Of a DNA stretch of 64,000 nt, positions 37,927 through 46,720 are shown in pieces. The DNA is taken from positions 930,001-994,000 of the forward strand of contig NZ_CP058909.1 of NCBI RefSeq assembly GCF_013415905.1, in the 5' to 3' direction. The notes below the pieces were generated by a model. The model was not told where the DNA came from. It did not search any database and worked only from the letters and a program-made list of their open reading frames with translations. The position numbers were made by a program, and so were the translations under genes. This DNA comes from Halosimplex pelagicum. GTDB taxonomy: Archaea; Halobacteriota; Halobacteria; Halobacteriales; Haloarculaceae. Numbering within the stretch: position 1 is the stretch's first letter; every line of letters starts with the position of its first letter.

Positions 37927-39702
37927 TCAGTCGTCGGCGGGCGCGAGCGGCTCGCCGTCGCGGTTGGTCGGCGCGGGCGAGTCGCCCATCTCGTCCTCGT
38001 CGGCGTAGGGGTACCACGTCATCTTCGTGTTGTGCATGTACGGGTCCTCGTAGGAGGTCTCCTCGGCCTCCGCGAGGTCCTGCAGCGTGTCCTCGTCGCG
38101 CTCGGCGACGAAGTCGCGGAACGTCTGCCCGTCCTCGCGTTCTTCCTCGAAGGTGGCGAGCAGGTTCTCGACGTAGCCCGGCACCTCGTCGGCCGGGACG
38201 CGCATCTCGACCCAGTCGGCGAACTGCGGTTCCTCGCCGAGCCCGCCGCCGAGGCCGATGTCGAGCGCCTCGACCGGCTCGCCGTCCTTGCGGGTCTTCA
38301 TCCCGCGCAGGGAGATGTCGGCGATCTGCGGCTGGGCGCACGACGCCGTGCAGCCCGAGAGGTGGATGTGGAAGTCCTCGACGCCCTCGGGGAGTTCGAC
38401 GTTGTCCTTCAGCCAGCGAGCGTAGCGGACCTGGCGGTTCTTCGTCTCGACGATGGAGAGCGAACAGAACTCCGTGCCCGTGCAGGCGATGGAGCCGCGC
38501 ATGAACGGGTGGGGGTCCGGCGAATAGGTCTCCAGCAGCGGCTCGTCGAGGAACTCGTCGAGTCGGTCGCTCTCGACGTCCGTGACGATGACGTTCTGGC
38601 GCTGGGTGAGGCGGACCTCGCCGGAGCCGTACTCGTCGGCGAGTTCGGCGAGTTCGTACACGTCGTCGACGCCCATCCGACCGACGAGGACGTCGAGGCC
38701 GACGTAGTAGTTCCCGTCGGGCTGCTCGTGGACGCCCACGTGGTCGCCGTGTTCCTCGCCGCCAGCGTTGTACGTGTAGCTCTCGCGCATGTTCTCGCCC
38801 GCCGTCTTCATCTCGAAGTCGACGAACTCCTCCTGGAGGACCTCGCGCATCTTCTCGGGGCCCCACTCGTCCATGAGGAACTTGATGCGGGCGTTGAAGC
38901 GGTCCTCGCGGTCGCCGTACTCGCGGAACAGCGCGGACATGCCGGCGCCGATGTCGGCGGCCTGCTCCGGCGGCACCCACACGTCGATCGAGCGGGAGAA
39001 CCGCGGCTCCTTGCGGGAGAGCCCGCCGCCGACGCGGATGTTGAAGCCGAGCTGCTCCTCGCCGTCGACCTCCTTCGTGGCCGGTTCGTACGCGAGGTCG
39101 TTGATGTCGCCCTGGCCACAGCCCTGGTCACAGCCCGTCACTGCGACCTTCCACTTGCGCGGGAGGTTCGAGAAGTCGTCGTTGCCCTTGAAGGTCTCGT
39201 GGAGCTCCTCGGCGACCGGCCAGGCGTCGATGTGCTCGTGTTTGTCCTTGCCGGCGACGGGGCAGCCGACGATGTTTCGCCACGAGTCACCGCAGGCCTG
39301 CTGGGTCCCCAGCCCGTTGGCCTCTAGCTTCTCGAAGATCTCCGGCACGTCCTCGATCTTGATCCAGTGGAGCTGGATCGACTGGCGGGTCGTCCAGTCG
39401 CAGTAGGCGCCGCCGAACTCCGGGTTGTCGACCGGGCCGCGGGCGTACTCGTCGGCGATCTCCGCGACGACCTCGAGCTGGTCGGGCTTCAGGACGCCGT
39501 TGGGCGTCCCGATGCGCATCATGAAGTAGGACTCCTGGCCCTTCCGCTGGTGGTACAGCCCCCACCACTTGAACCGCTCGAACCAGGCGTCGTGCTCGTC
39601 CTCCGGGATGGCGTCCCAGCCCTCCTCGGCGAACTCCATCAGGTGTTCGCGTATCTCGTTGCCGTAGATCTCGCTCTTCCAGTTCTCGACTTTCGTCGGC
39701 AT
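37927..39702 (-). CDS. nirA: Ferredoxin-dependent nitrite (or sulfite) reductase
   Basis: Started at MPTKVENWKS this is 591 residues with two repeats of the NirA/SirA layout: ferredoxin-like domains at about 60-130 and 320-380, and catalytic domains after each. Siroheme/[4Fe-4S] ligands are CTGTEFC (about 404-410) and SGCTASC (about 447-453). It would reduce nitrite to ammonia by six electrons from ferredoxin. Nitrate reductase and transporter genes are not in the window, and sulfite as substrate cannot be ruled out from these motifs alone. Confidence 0.88.
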   Translation of the reverse strand: MPTKVENWKSEIYGNEIREHLMEFAEEGWDAIPEDEHDAWFERFKWWGLYHQRKGQESYFMMRIGTPNGVLKPDQLEVVAEIADEYARGPVDNPEFGGAYCDWTTRQSIQLHWIKIEDVPEIFEKLEANGLGTQQACGDSWRNIVGCPVAGKDKHEHIDAWPVAEELHETFKGNDDFSNLPRKWKVAVTGCDQGCGQGDINDLAYEPATKEVDGEEQLGFNIRVGGGLSRKEPRFSRSIDVWVPPEQAADIGAGMSALFREYGDREDRFNARIKFLMDEWGPEKMREVLQEEFVDFEMKTAGENMRESYTYNAGGEEHGDHVGVHEQPDGNYYVGLDVLVGRMGVDDVYELAELADEYGSGEVRLTQRQNVIVTDVESDRLDEFLDEPLLETYSPDPHPFMRGSIACTGTEFCSLSIVETKNRQVRYARWLKDNVELPEGVEDFHIHLSGCTASCAQPQIADISLRGMKTRKDGEPVEALDIGLGGGLGEEPQFADWVEMRVPADEVPGYVENLLATFEEEREDGQTFRDFVAERDEDTLQDLAEAEETSYEDPYMHNTKMTWYPYADEDEMGDSPAPTNRDGEPLAPADD

Positions 39703-39789
39703 TCTTGTACAGTCCCACGACCTCCGCACTTAAACACGCGCGCATCTCGACAAGAGCCCCCACCTCTCCTAAGAACCGGGGTTTGTTGC

Positions 39790-40131
39790 CTACTCTTGGG
39801 GCCTGGCGAGGCGGTGTCGTCTGTCCGGGACGTGGACGCTCGTAACGTCGACGGCGGAGAATTCGCCGGTCTCGGGGTCGATGACGCGGCCGACGGTGAT
39901 CCAGTCGGTGACGGCTTCGGTCCCGCAGGTGATACAGCGGCCGGCGACCCTCGCCTGGATGTCGGGGTGTTCGACGCCCACCTCGGCGAACCCCTCGACG
40001 AGGAAGTCCGCGGTCTCGCAGTCACAGACCTCGTGGCGGGCGAGTGGCCAGAGGTCGCTGACGTTGATCCGCCGCTCGTCGTTGACGCTGATCCAGGCAC
40101 CGTCGTCGAGCTGGTGAACGTCGGTCGTCAC
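39790..40131 (-). CDS. Conserved haloarchaeal protein with possible zinc site
   Basis: A 113-residue protein started at GTG (VTTDVHQLDD). It has CDCE near 39 and RCITC near 68, and a C-terminal strand-rich part (EFSAVDVTSVHVP). The sequence WISVNDERRINVSDLWPLAR is strongly haloarchaeal. No known function. It faces the small Cys-containing gene at 40378 across 246 bases, in which I see no further gene. Confidence 0.7.
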   Translation of the reverse strand: MTTDVHQLDDGAWISVNDERRINVSDLWPLARHEVCDCETADFLVEGFAEVGVEHPDIQARVAGRCITCGTEAVTDWITVGRVIDPETGEFSAVDVTSVHVPDRRHRLARPQE

Positions 40132-40377
40132 TGCTCGCCCGTACGTCCCGAGCGACCCAGAGGCTGTCGGCCCGCACAACACTCGCCGCGGGCTGGGACG
40201 CCCGGCCGCGCCGCGGCGGACCGCCTCGACACCGGGACGGCCCGTCGACGCGGTCGGCCCGAACGGGCGCGTCCGAGATAGGTGAAGGGATTGCCGGTAC
40301 GCCGAAGCCCGGGTAGCACTTACGGGAGCGCTATCGGTTAAGGGAGTACGGGGTATAGGGAGGTGTACGACGAACCG

Positions 40378-40515
40378 ATGACCCAGACGACAGACACCCA
40401 CGACGACGAAGCGCCCGAGCCGGACACCAGCCACCTCGACGACGTCGACGACGGCTGTGGCTGTGCCGAGGTCTGGGAGCACCTCTCCGAGGAGCGCGCC
40501 GAGGCGTCCGACTGA
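40378..40515 (+). CDS. Small conserved haloarchaeal protein (45 aa)
   Basis: A 45-residue acidic protein ending DDGCGCAEVWEHLSEERAEA. The CGC and trailing helix recur in small proteins of many haloarchaea. Two Cys residues may bind a metal in a dimer. A GGTATAG box (near 40,351) is about 27 bases upstream, as for a leaderless message. Function unknown. Confidence 0.65.
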   Translation: MTQTTDTHDDEAPEPDTSHLDDVDDGCGCAEVWEHLSEERAEASD

Positions 40516-40620
40516 CGCGTCGGAGGTCCGACTCCCGGCGCCCGTGGCCGAGCGCGCGCGTGCACCGCCCGTACCAACAGACGAGAGCCTTTTGAGACAC
40601 CGTTCCGAAGGAGGGTATGA

Positions 40621-41292
40621 ATGAGCCACGAGGGGCCAGGAGAGCCGCCCACCGACCGCGAGTCACCGGTCGGTGCGCCGGTCATCCGCGGCGACCCGAG
40701 CGTCACCGGACAGCGACCGGAGGAGGCCGTCGAGTTCGACCCCGACGACCCCGAGAGCCTCGAGACCGCCGCCGAGACCGTCCGACAGTTCGCCGGCGAC
40801 GCCGCCGGCGAGGCCGACACCGTCTTCATGCTCCGCGGGGCCGCCGCCTGCGCCGCGCTGGTCCGCGGGGAAGGCTCGTACAAGGCAGCCGCCGAGCGCG
40901 CCGGCGGCGAGGCCACCGTCGCGTTCATCCGCAAGTGGTCCCGCGTCCACGACCTGCCCCGCTCGATCCGCAAGCACGTCGCGATGGGCGAGATCGCCCC
41001 CACCGCCGCCAAGCACATCGCTCGCGTCGCCGGCGCCGCCCGCCTCCAGCTCGCGTGGGCCGTCCTCGACCACGACATGACCGTCCGCCAGGTCCGCTCG
41101 GTCGCCAGCGACGTCAACGACGGCGTCTCCGTCGAGGACGCCCTCGCCATCGAGGGGATCACCCTCGGGGAACTCACCATGGAGCTCCCGCCCGAGATCT
41201 ACCGGGAACTCCGCAGACGCGCCGCCCTGGAGGACGTCGAGCCCGACGAGATCGTCGCGACGGCGCTCGAACGACGCTTCGACCGGGGCTGA
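40621..41292 (+). CDS. Conserved haloarchaeal DUF7119-like protein
   Basis: A 223-residue protein with a disordered acidic N-terminus (about 1-55) and a helical body. VAFIRKWSRVHDLPRSIRKH near 99-118 and IAPTAAKHIARVAGAARLQL (about 124-143) resemble helix-turn-helix segments of KorB/ParB-like proteins, and a ribbon-helix-like end (MELPPEIYRELRRRAALEDV) closes it. DNA binding is likely. Targets unknown. It is directly upstream of tRNA-Lys. Confidence 0.75.
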   Translation: MSHEGPGEPPTDRESPVGAPVIRGDPSVTGQRPEEAVEFDPDDPESLETAAETVRQFAGDAAGEADTVFMLRGAAACAALVRGEGSYKAAAERAGGEATVAFIRKWSRVHDLPRSIRKHVAMGEIAPTAAKHIARVAGAARLQLAWAVLDHDMTVRQVRSVASDVNDGVSVEDALAIEGITLGELTMELPPEIYRELRRRAALEDVEPDEIVATALERRFDRG

Positions 41293-41299
41293 TCGTAAG

Positions 41300-41306
41300 T
41301 ACTTAA
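41300..41306 (+). promoter_or_regulatory. TATA box of tRNA-Lys
   Basis: TACTTAA lies about 27-33 bases before the first base of the tRNA at 41333, with a purine-rich stretch just upstream. It is the expected spacing for a haloarchaeal tRNA promoter. Confidence 0.6.
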
Positions 41307-41332
41307 CCGAAAACTCCCGGAGGGGATAACGC

Positions 41333-41406
41333 GGGCCGGTAGCTCAGTCAGGCAGAGCGTCTGGCTTTTAACCAGATGGTCGGGGGTTCAACTCCCTCCC
41401 GGCCCG
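41333..41406 (+). tRNA. tRNA-Lys (anticodon UUU)
   Basis: A 74-base cloverleaf: acceptor GGGCCGG (41333-41339) with CCGGCCC (41399-41405), D-arm GCTC/GAGC, anticodon stem TCTGG/CCAGA with loop CTTTTAA and anticodon TTT (41367-41369), T-arm GGGGG TTCAACT CCCTC, discriminator G at 41406. No intron and no encoded CCA. It reads AAA and AAG. The 3' end is duplicated downstream. Confidence 0.96.
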
Positions 41407-41560
41407 TACAGCGAGACCGTGAGCGGAGCGAGCGGTCGAGCGAACCGGCAGGAAGGAGTCGAACTAGACCAGGCGCGCGCAGCGCAGTTCTCGTGAGCGA
41501 AGCGAACGAGAACACTCCCGGGAGCACGTCTGGGCGTGGTTCAACTCCCTCCCGGCCCGT
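41385..41560 (+). repeat. Direct repeat of the tRNA-Lys 3' end (23 bp)
   Basis: Bases 41385-41407 (T-loop to one base past the tRNA) recur exactly at 41538-41560, 153 bases further on. The DNA between has a low-complexity GAGCGNAGCGA pattern and no gene. A tRNA 3' end in two copies is the usual trace of integrase-mediated insertion, so this may be an emptied or decayed attachment region. Confidence 0.85.
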
Positions 41561-41642
41561 TTTCCGACACGCCACGACGGCCGGTGAGCGGCGAGCACCG
41601 CGAACCAAGAGACTTACCACGGAGAGTCGCGAGGGGTGGTGT

Positions 41643-41849
41643 ATGAACGCCACGAACGACACCTCGGACCGACTGGAGCCGGTCGGCATCGCCGTCGGCG
41701 TCCTGCTCGTGCTCGTCGCGGTCGGGACGCTCGTCGGCGCCCCCTGGACGACGAAAGGCAGCGTGGCCGCCTCGGCTCTGCAGGTGGTCGGTGCCGTCGC
41801 GACCGCGGCCATCGGCGCCCTCCTCGTCTGGATCAGCCGCACCGACTGA
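41643..41849 (+). CDS. Small two-span membrane protein
   Basis: A 68-residue protein with two hydrophobic spans, GIAVGVLLVLVAVGTLVG (about 15-32) and ALQVVGAVATAAIGALLVWI (about 45-64), joined by a short polar loop. Such two-span proteins are widespread in haloarchaea without known role. It follows the tRNA repeat region. Confidence 0.65.
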   Translation: MNATNDTSDRLEPVGIAVGVLLVLVAVGTLVGAPWTTKGSVAASALQVVGAVATAAIGALLVWISRTD

Positions 41850-41970
41850 CTCCGCCTCCGTTCTCGCTCGTCTCCACACGTCCGACAGCACCGGCGCTGT
41901 CCCGTCGAACGCCTCGCAAAAACGCATCGTCTCGAACGCGGCCGCGCCGTGGACAGTCAGTTCCGGGCGG

Positions 41971-43032
41971 TCAGCCCCGGACGGGCAGGTACGCGATGGC
42001 GACCAGGAGGATCGCAGCGAGGAGGCTGAGTTGCGCGACGCCCCACAGGCCGTTCATCCGGTCGTTGTAGGAGCTGATCTCGTTTTCCTGCGCCCGGTAG
42101 TCACCGTAGCGCTCGCCCGTCTCCATGAAGTACACCGACGAGTTGTCCGGGAAGTGCGCGAAGTACTGCGTGTCCGCGACGGTGAAGTTCGAGCCCTCGG
42201 AGAAGCCGACGGTGACGGTGTTCTGGCCGGGCCGCGTGAGCTCGACGCTGGTGTTGGTCACGGCGTCGACGGTCGTCTCGTTGCCCTGGTAGGTCAGCGT
42301 CTCGCCCTCGGCGATGGTGTGGCGCTCGACGGGCGGGAAGTAGTCGTCGAGGGGGACGTTCGTCTCGTTGGCGCGGTAGGTGACCTTCCGCGTGCCGTTC
42401 TGCGTGACGATCTCGTCGTACAGCGCCGGGTCGGCGGCGACCATCGCCTCGAGGTCGCGCTGCTCGACGAACGTCGCCTCCGTCGGGTCGGTCACGTTCT
42501 CGGTCTGCACGTCGAGCAGGTACGGCCCGCCCCAGACGACCGTCGCCGCGTCGCCCGTGACGCTCGTGACCGTCGCCTCGTTGCCCCGGTAGGTGACCGT
42601 GTCGCCGACGGCGTAGCTCTCGTTGACCGACGCGTCGCTGGCGAGCGCGAGCGTGAACGAGCCCGCGCTCTCGTTGACGCTGACCTCGTACTCGCTGCCG
42701 TTGTACTGGACGGTCGACCCGGCCTGGAAGACCTGCTCCATCCGGGCCGACTGGTCCGACCAGCGCACGTCGGTCACCGGGACCTCGCTGCCGTTGTCGA
42801 GCGTCGTCGAGACGACGGCCGACTCGTTGACCCACGCGAGCTCGCCGCTACCGGCGTCGGCCTGGGCGACCTCCCACGTCCGGTCGCCGAACTCCACCGT
42901 GTCCCCCGCGGAGTACGCGGTGTCGCCTTCCAGTGAGATCGTCGGTTCCTCCGTCGTCTGGATGAGGCCGTACGCCCCGGCCCCGATGACGAGGAAGAAC
43001 ACGAAATAAATCGCCGCGGCTCGTCGTTGCAT
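41971..43032 (-). CDS. Membrane protein with large external beta-rich domain
   Basis: This 353-residue protein has an N-terminal span (IYFVFFLVIGAGAYGLI, about 8-24) and a C-terminal span (LWGVAQLSLLAAILLVAIAYL, about 328-348). The 300 residues between are acidic, beta-rich, with at least eight N-x-S/T sequons, and include repeated units of the form GDTVxYxGNEaTV (at about 60, 105, 145 and 250). Glycosylation and the anchors place this body outside the cell. No known family. Confidence 0.75.
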   Translation of the reverse strand: MQRRAAAIYFVFFLVIGAGAYGLIQTTEEPTISLEGDTAYSAGDTVEFGDRTWEVAQADAGSGELAWVNESAVVSTTLDNGSEVPVTDVRWSDQSARMEQVFQAGSTVQYNGSEYEVSVNESAGSFTLALASDASVNESYAVGDTVTYRGNEATVTSVTGDAATVVWGGPYLLDVQTENVTDPTEATFVEQRDLEAMVAADPALYDEIVTQNGTRKVTYRANETNVPLDDYFPPVERHTIAEGETLTYQGNETTVDAVTNTSVELTRPGQNTVTVGFSEGSNFTVADTQYFAHFPDNSSVYFMETGERYGDYRAQENEISSYNDRMNGLWGVAQLSLLAAILLVAIAYLPVRG

Positions 43033-43227
43033 ACCCGGGTGGTCGGGCGTCCCCGCGTATAATGATTACCAATTCCGCCCATACGGCGGTGTCTGTCCTC
43101 CCCTCGGACCGACCGACCCGGCCGTCACGCGAACCGGTTCGGGGATGGACCCCCCGTCGCTGAACCCGGCTCGGCGGCCGACCGACCAAAACCCCCTTCT
43201 CGGTCCACACGGTACCGACCCACACAG

Positions 43228-44529
43228 ATGGTCCCCGACTCCGACCTCCCCCGCCGACAGTTCCTCCGGGCGGCCGTCGCGCTGGGCGGCGCGAGCGCGC
43301 TCGCGGCCTGCCAGGAGCGGACCGACGGCGACGGCGACGCCGTCCCCGCGGGCGACCCCGAGGCCAAGCCCGCGCGCCAGCACGCCTGGCGCGACCACGT
43401 CCCCCACGACGACAGCGGCAACTCCCTGCTCCCCGAGCATCAGGTCCTCCTGTACGTCGACTTCGACGGCGACGGCCCGCCGGAGGCGGACGCTCGCTCG
43501 ACGCTCGCCGCGGCGCTGTCGACGCTCGACCGGGCCTACGAGTGGAGCGCCGACGGCCTGCTCCACACCGTCGCCTACTCCCCCGCCTACTTCGACCGCT
43601 TCGACGCCGCTCTCCCCTCGTCGGTCGACCTCCCGCCGCCCCGCGCGCTCTCGGACTTCGAGGACCCGACGTTCGACACCCAGGACGCCGTCGTCCACCT
43701 CGCGAGCGACCGCGCGGACGTGGTCCTCGAAGCCGACGAGGCGCTGACCGGCGACCGCGAGTCGGCCAACGGCGAACCCGTCGACGCGCGCCTGACCGAC
43801 ATCGCGGCGGTCGACTCGCGGCGCACCGGGTTCGTCGGCGCCGGCCTCCCCGCCGAGCATCAGGACGCCGCCGGCATCCCCGACTCGAACCCCGTCCCCG
43901 AGGAGTCGCCGCTGTTCATGGGTTTCAAAGCCGGATTCGTCGGAAACCAGGCCACCGAGGACTACGTCACCATCGACGAGGGCCCCTTCGCCGGCGGGAC
44001 AACGAAGGTGATCGCGAACCTCCGCCAGCGCCTCGACGACTGGTACGGCGAGCAGGACTACCCCGAGCGCGTCGCCGAGCTGTTCAGCCCCGCCCACGCC
44101 GAGAACGACCTCGTCGAGGGCGTCGGCGCGAACCTCGGCGACGACAGCGGGATCGACCGGTTCCTCGACGATATCGAGGAGCAAGCGCGCGCCACCGGTC
44201 GCGTCGGCCACGCCCAGAAGGCGGCCCGCGCCAACCGCGACGACGAGGGGAACGTCCGCCTGCTGCGGCGCCACTTCGAGTCGACCGACGACATCGGCTC
44301 CGACCAGGCCGTCGCGAGCCTCCACTTCCCGTCGCTCCAGCGCCGCGTCTCGACGTTCGAAGCCGTGCGAGAAGCGATGAACGGCGCCGACATCACGGCC
44401 GCCACGCCCGCCGTCCGCCAGCGCGTCAACAACGGCATCCTCGAATACATCTTCGTCCGCCGCCGCGGCAACTTCCTCGTCCCGCCGCGGCGTCATCGGG
44501 CGCTGCCGACGCCCCGGCCCGAGGGGTAG
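43228..44529 (+). CDS. Tat-exported DUF7405-like (Dyp-type peroxidase-related) protein
   Basis: A 433-residue protein with twin-arginine signal and lipobox (LPRRQFLRAAVALGGASALA then AC near 27-28), so it is probably lipid-anchored outside the cell. The body has the pattern seen in haloarchaeal DUF7405/Dyp-related proteins: MGFKAGFVGNQATEDYVTI near 231-249 and GPFAGGTTKV. Dyp-type enzymes bind heme and reduce peroxides; the distal Asp of their GXXDG motif is not evident here, so activity is uncertain. Confidence 0.7.
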   Translation: MVPDSDLPRRQFLRAAVALGGASALAACQERTDGDGDAVPAGDPEAKPARQHAWRDHVPHDDSGNSLLPEHQVLLYVDFDGDGPPEADARSTLAAALSTLDRAYEWSADGLLHTVAYSPAYFDRFDAALPSSVDLPPPRALSDFEDPTFDTQDAVVHLASDRADVVLEADEALTGDRESANGEPVDARLTDIAAVDSRRTGFVGAGLPAEHQDAAGIPDSNPVPEESPLFMGFKAGFVGNQATEDYVTIDEGPFAGGTTKVIANLRQRLDDWYGEQDYPERVAELFSPAHAENDLVEGVGANLGDDSGIDRFLDDIEEQARATGRVGHAQKAARANRDDEGNVRLLRRHFESTDDIGSDQAVASLHFPSLQRRVSTFEAVREAMNGADITAATPAVRQRVNNGILEYIFVRRRGNFLVPPRRHRALPTPRPEG

Positions 44530-44613
44530 CGCCTCGACGGAACGGACCGAAGGCTCGGGCGGACGGCCGCGGCCGTCGCGGACGGGCCGGACCGGACGAG
44601 AGACTCGAACGGC

Positions 44614-44997
44614 TCACACCGCAGCGACGGCGACCAGGCCGACGTAGACGTTGGTCACCACGACGGCGGTCCCGAGGCCGATGACGCCGAGGAACCAGGC
44701 GCGCCAGCCGGGAACGCGTTCGACGACCGACCGGCACTCCAGCAGGACGACGCCGGCGTACAGCGCGACGGCGGCCTTGAGCGCGACCATCAACAGCGGG
44801 TGATGCACCAGCAACAGTCGGATCCACGGGTTGGCCTCCAGCGACGGACCGGCGAACGTCGCCGCGACCAGCGTCGACACGGCGTCGCCGAAGCCCCAGA
44901 TAAGCACCAGCGACAACACCAGTTCGACGTAGCCGGGCATCTCCAGACGTATCTCCGAGAGGTCCAGCGCCTCGCCGATCGTCTCTGCCTCTGACAT
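44614..44997 (-). CDS. Three-span membrane protein (DUF5658-like)
   Basis: Started at MSEAETIGEA, a 127-residue protein with hydrophobic spans at about 28-48 (YVELVLSLVLIWGFGDAVST), 65-87 and 102-125, and a conserved-looking polar EANPWIR loop (about 57-63). This layout is found in DUF5658-type proteins. Its role is unknown. An alternative upstream start at 45072 lacks the hydrophobic pattern and is less likely. Confidence 0.7.
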   Translation of the reverse strand: MSEAETIGEALDLSEIRLEMPGYVELVLSLVLIWGFGDAVSTLVAATFAGPSLEANPWIRLLLVHHPLLMVALKAAVALYAGVVLLECRSVVERVPGWRAWFLGVIGLGTAVVVTNVYVGLVAVAAV

Positions 44998-45167
44998 CGA
45001 ATCCGGAGCGGCGGGCCGCTCCACTCCCACGTCGCGACTACCCGCCGATAAATCCTCGCGACGGAGTATCACCGCTGATATTCAGGATCGATGACGTGAG
45101 CGCCGGCCGGGTCGCGTCGGGGGGTCCGACGGCGGGGCCGTGTCGAGCGGTCCGCCGGCGGGCCGCG

Positions 45168-45983
45168 TCAGTCGGCCGGGACGGCGCAGCTCTCCGAATA
45201 CTCCACCTCGTCGACGGAGTCGATGGGGTCGTCGCCGCAGACCGGACATTCGGGGTTCGGGCGGACGGCGACCTCCTCGAAGGTCATGTCGGCGGCGTCG
45301 TAGACGACCATCCGGCCGTCCAGCGACTCGCCCACACCGACGAACTGTTTGACCGTCTCGGTGGCCTGGATGGCGCCGACGGTCCCCGGGAGGACGCCGA
45401 GCACGCCCGTCGTCGCGCAGTCGGGGACGGCGCCCTCCGGCGGCGCCTCGGGGAACAGACAGCGGTAACACGGCCCATCGCCGGTGAAGGCGGTCACCTG
45501 CCCCTCGAAGCGGTAGATGGCCCCGTGGACGAAGGGGACGCCGGCGAGCGTGCAGTAGTCGTTGATCAGGAATCGCGTGGGGAAGTTGTCCGAGGCGTCG
45601 ACGACGAAGTCGTAGCCCGCCACGAGGTCCGCGACCGTCTCCGGCGAGACGGCGACGTCGTGGGGTTCGACGGTCACGTCGGGGTTCAGCTCGCGGACGA
45701 ACTCCGCGGCGCTGTCGACTTTGGGGCGGCCCACGTCCGAGTCGCCGTGGACGACCTGCCGCTGGAGATTGGACCGCTCGACGGTGTCGTGGTCGGCGAT
45801 CCCGATAGTCCCGACGCCGGCGGCGGCGAGGTACTGGAGGACGGGCGAGCCCAGTCCGCCGGCGCCGACGACGAGGACGGCGGCGTCGAGCAGGCTCGCC
45901 TGGCCCTCGGGGCCCACCTCGTCCATGATGATGTGCCGGGAGTACCGGTCGAGTTGCTCGGGGTCGAGATCCGGCCCTGCCAT
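45168..45983 (-). CDS. ubaA: E1-like SAMP-activating enzyme
   Basis: A 271-residue ThiF/MoeB/UbaA-family adenylyltransferase. VVGAGGLGSPVLQYLAAAG (about 38-56) is the nucleotide-binding loop, VVDASDNFPTRFLIND (about 125-140) the typical family motif, and the catalytic Cys follows in PDCATTGVLG (near 187). Cys pairs CYRC and CPVC bind zinc. In haloarchaea UbaA activates ubiquitin-like SAMPs for protein conjugation and for sulfur transfer to molybdopterin and tRNA. It is expressed alone here. Confidence 0.93.
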   Translation of the reverse strand: MAGPDLDPEQLDRYSRHIIMDEVGPEGQASLLDAAVLVVGAGGLGSPVLQYLAAAGVGTIGIADHDTVERSNLQRQVVHGDSDVGRPKVDSAAEFVRELNPDVTVEPHDVAVSPETVADLVAGYDFVVDASDNFPTRFLINDYCTLAGVPFVHGAIYRFEGQVTAFTGDGPCYRCLFPEAPPEGAVPDCATTGVLGVLPGTVGAIQATETVKQFVGVGESLDGRMVVYDAADMTFEEVAVRPNPECPVCGDDPIDSVDEVEYSESCAVPAD

Positions 45984-46068
45984 AGCCGCGAGTACCGGGC
46001 CGAGCGGGTTAAGCGGTCCGCTCCCGGCCCGACGGAAAGCTTACCAGCCCCGCGCGACACGACCGGGC

Positions 46069-46674
46069 ATGGCGCCCTCCACGCCGCTCTTCCGCCCGTC
46101 CGCGTACTTCGACCGCTACGAACGCCCGTCGATAGCCGTCGCCGCCGCCGTCGTCGCCGTCCAGGCGCTCGGGACCGCCGTCGCGATGTGGCTGTTCCTC
46201 CAGCGGGTGGTCGCCCACGTCGACGCCCCGCCCGAGGAGAAGGCACGAGTCCAGGGTGCCGTGACTGGCGTGATCCTCGGAATCCCCGTCGCCATCTTCG
46301 TCGGGTGGCTGCTGCTCGCCGCCCTGCTGCACCTGTTCGTCTGGTTCGCCGGCGGCCAGCGGACGTTCGGGACGACCCTCGCGGTCACCGGCGAGGCCGA
46401 GATCGCCGGGGTCGTCATGCTGCCGGTCACCACCGTCGGACTGCTCAGTCTGCTCGGCCAGGCGCCGAGCGACCCCGCGGCGTTCGTCGAGTTCTTCGAG
46501 CGGGCGGCCTCGTTCAGTTCGCCCGTGCTGCTGGTCTCCAGCCTCGTCGGCACGCTCTGGAAGGCCGCTATCCAGGGCTACGGCCTCGCCGTCGCCCACG
46601 ACCTCCCGGTCGAGAAGATGCTCGCGCTGACGTTCGGCGTCGGCGTCCTCGGATTCCTGGTGAATCTGGTCTGA
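46069..46674 (+). CDS. Yip1-family membrane protein
   Basis: A 201-residue protein started at MAPSTPLFRP. It has a short cytoplasmic start and five hydrophobic segments (about 22-45, 62-90, 108-128, 142-160, 180-200), with WFAGGQRTFGTTLAVTGEAE between the second and third. That pattern is typical of Yip1-domain proteins of archaea. Function is unknown. It is divergent from ubaA, sharing an 85-base promoter region. Confidence 0.78.
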   Translation: MAPSTPLFRPSAYFDRYERPSIAVAAAVVAVQALGTAVAMWLFLQRVVAHVDAPPEEKARVQGAVTGVILGIPVAIFVGWLLLAALLHLFVWFAGGQRTFGTTLAVTGEAEIAGVVMLPVTTVGLLSLLGQAPSDPAAFVEFFERAASFSSPVLLVSSLVGTLWKAAIQGYGLAVAHDLPVEKMLALTFGVGVLGFLVNLV

Positions 46675-46720
46675 GCGCCGCGCCGTCCGCCGCGCCCCCG
46701 TCGGGGCGACTTCGCCCCGG

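Noticed and set aside
37612-39327. 571-codon frame on the plus strand
   Set aside because: It is antisense to the nitrite reductase with its siroheme cysteines and shows no protein family features.
41407-41537. Possible second tRNA between the tRNA-Lys repeats
   Set aside because: Only the 3' 23 bases are repeated; D-arm and anticodon arm are missing.
42101-42835. Second minus-strand frame within the surface protein gene
   Set aside because: Arg/Gly-rich shadow frame in another phase of the same gene.
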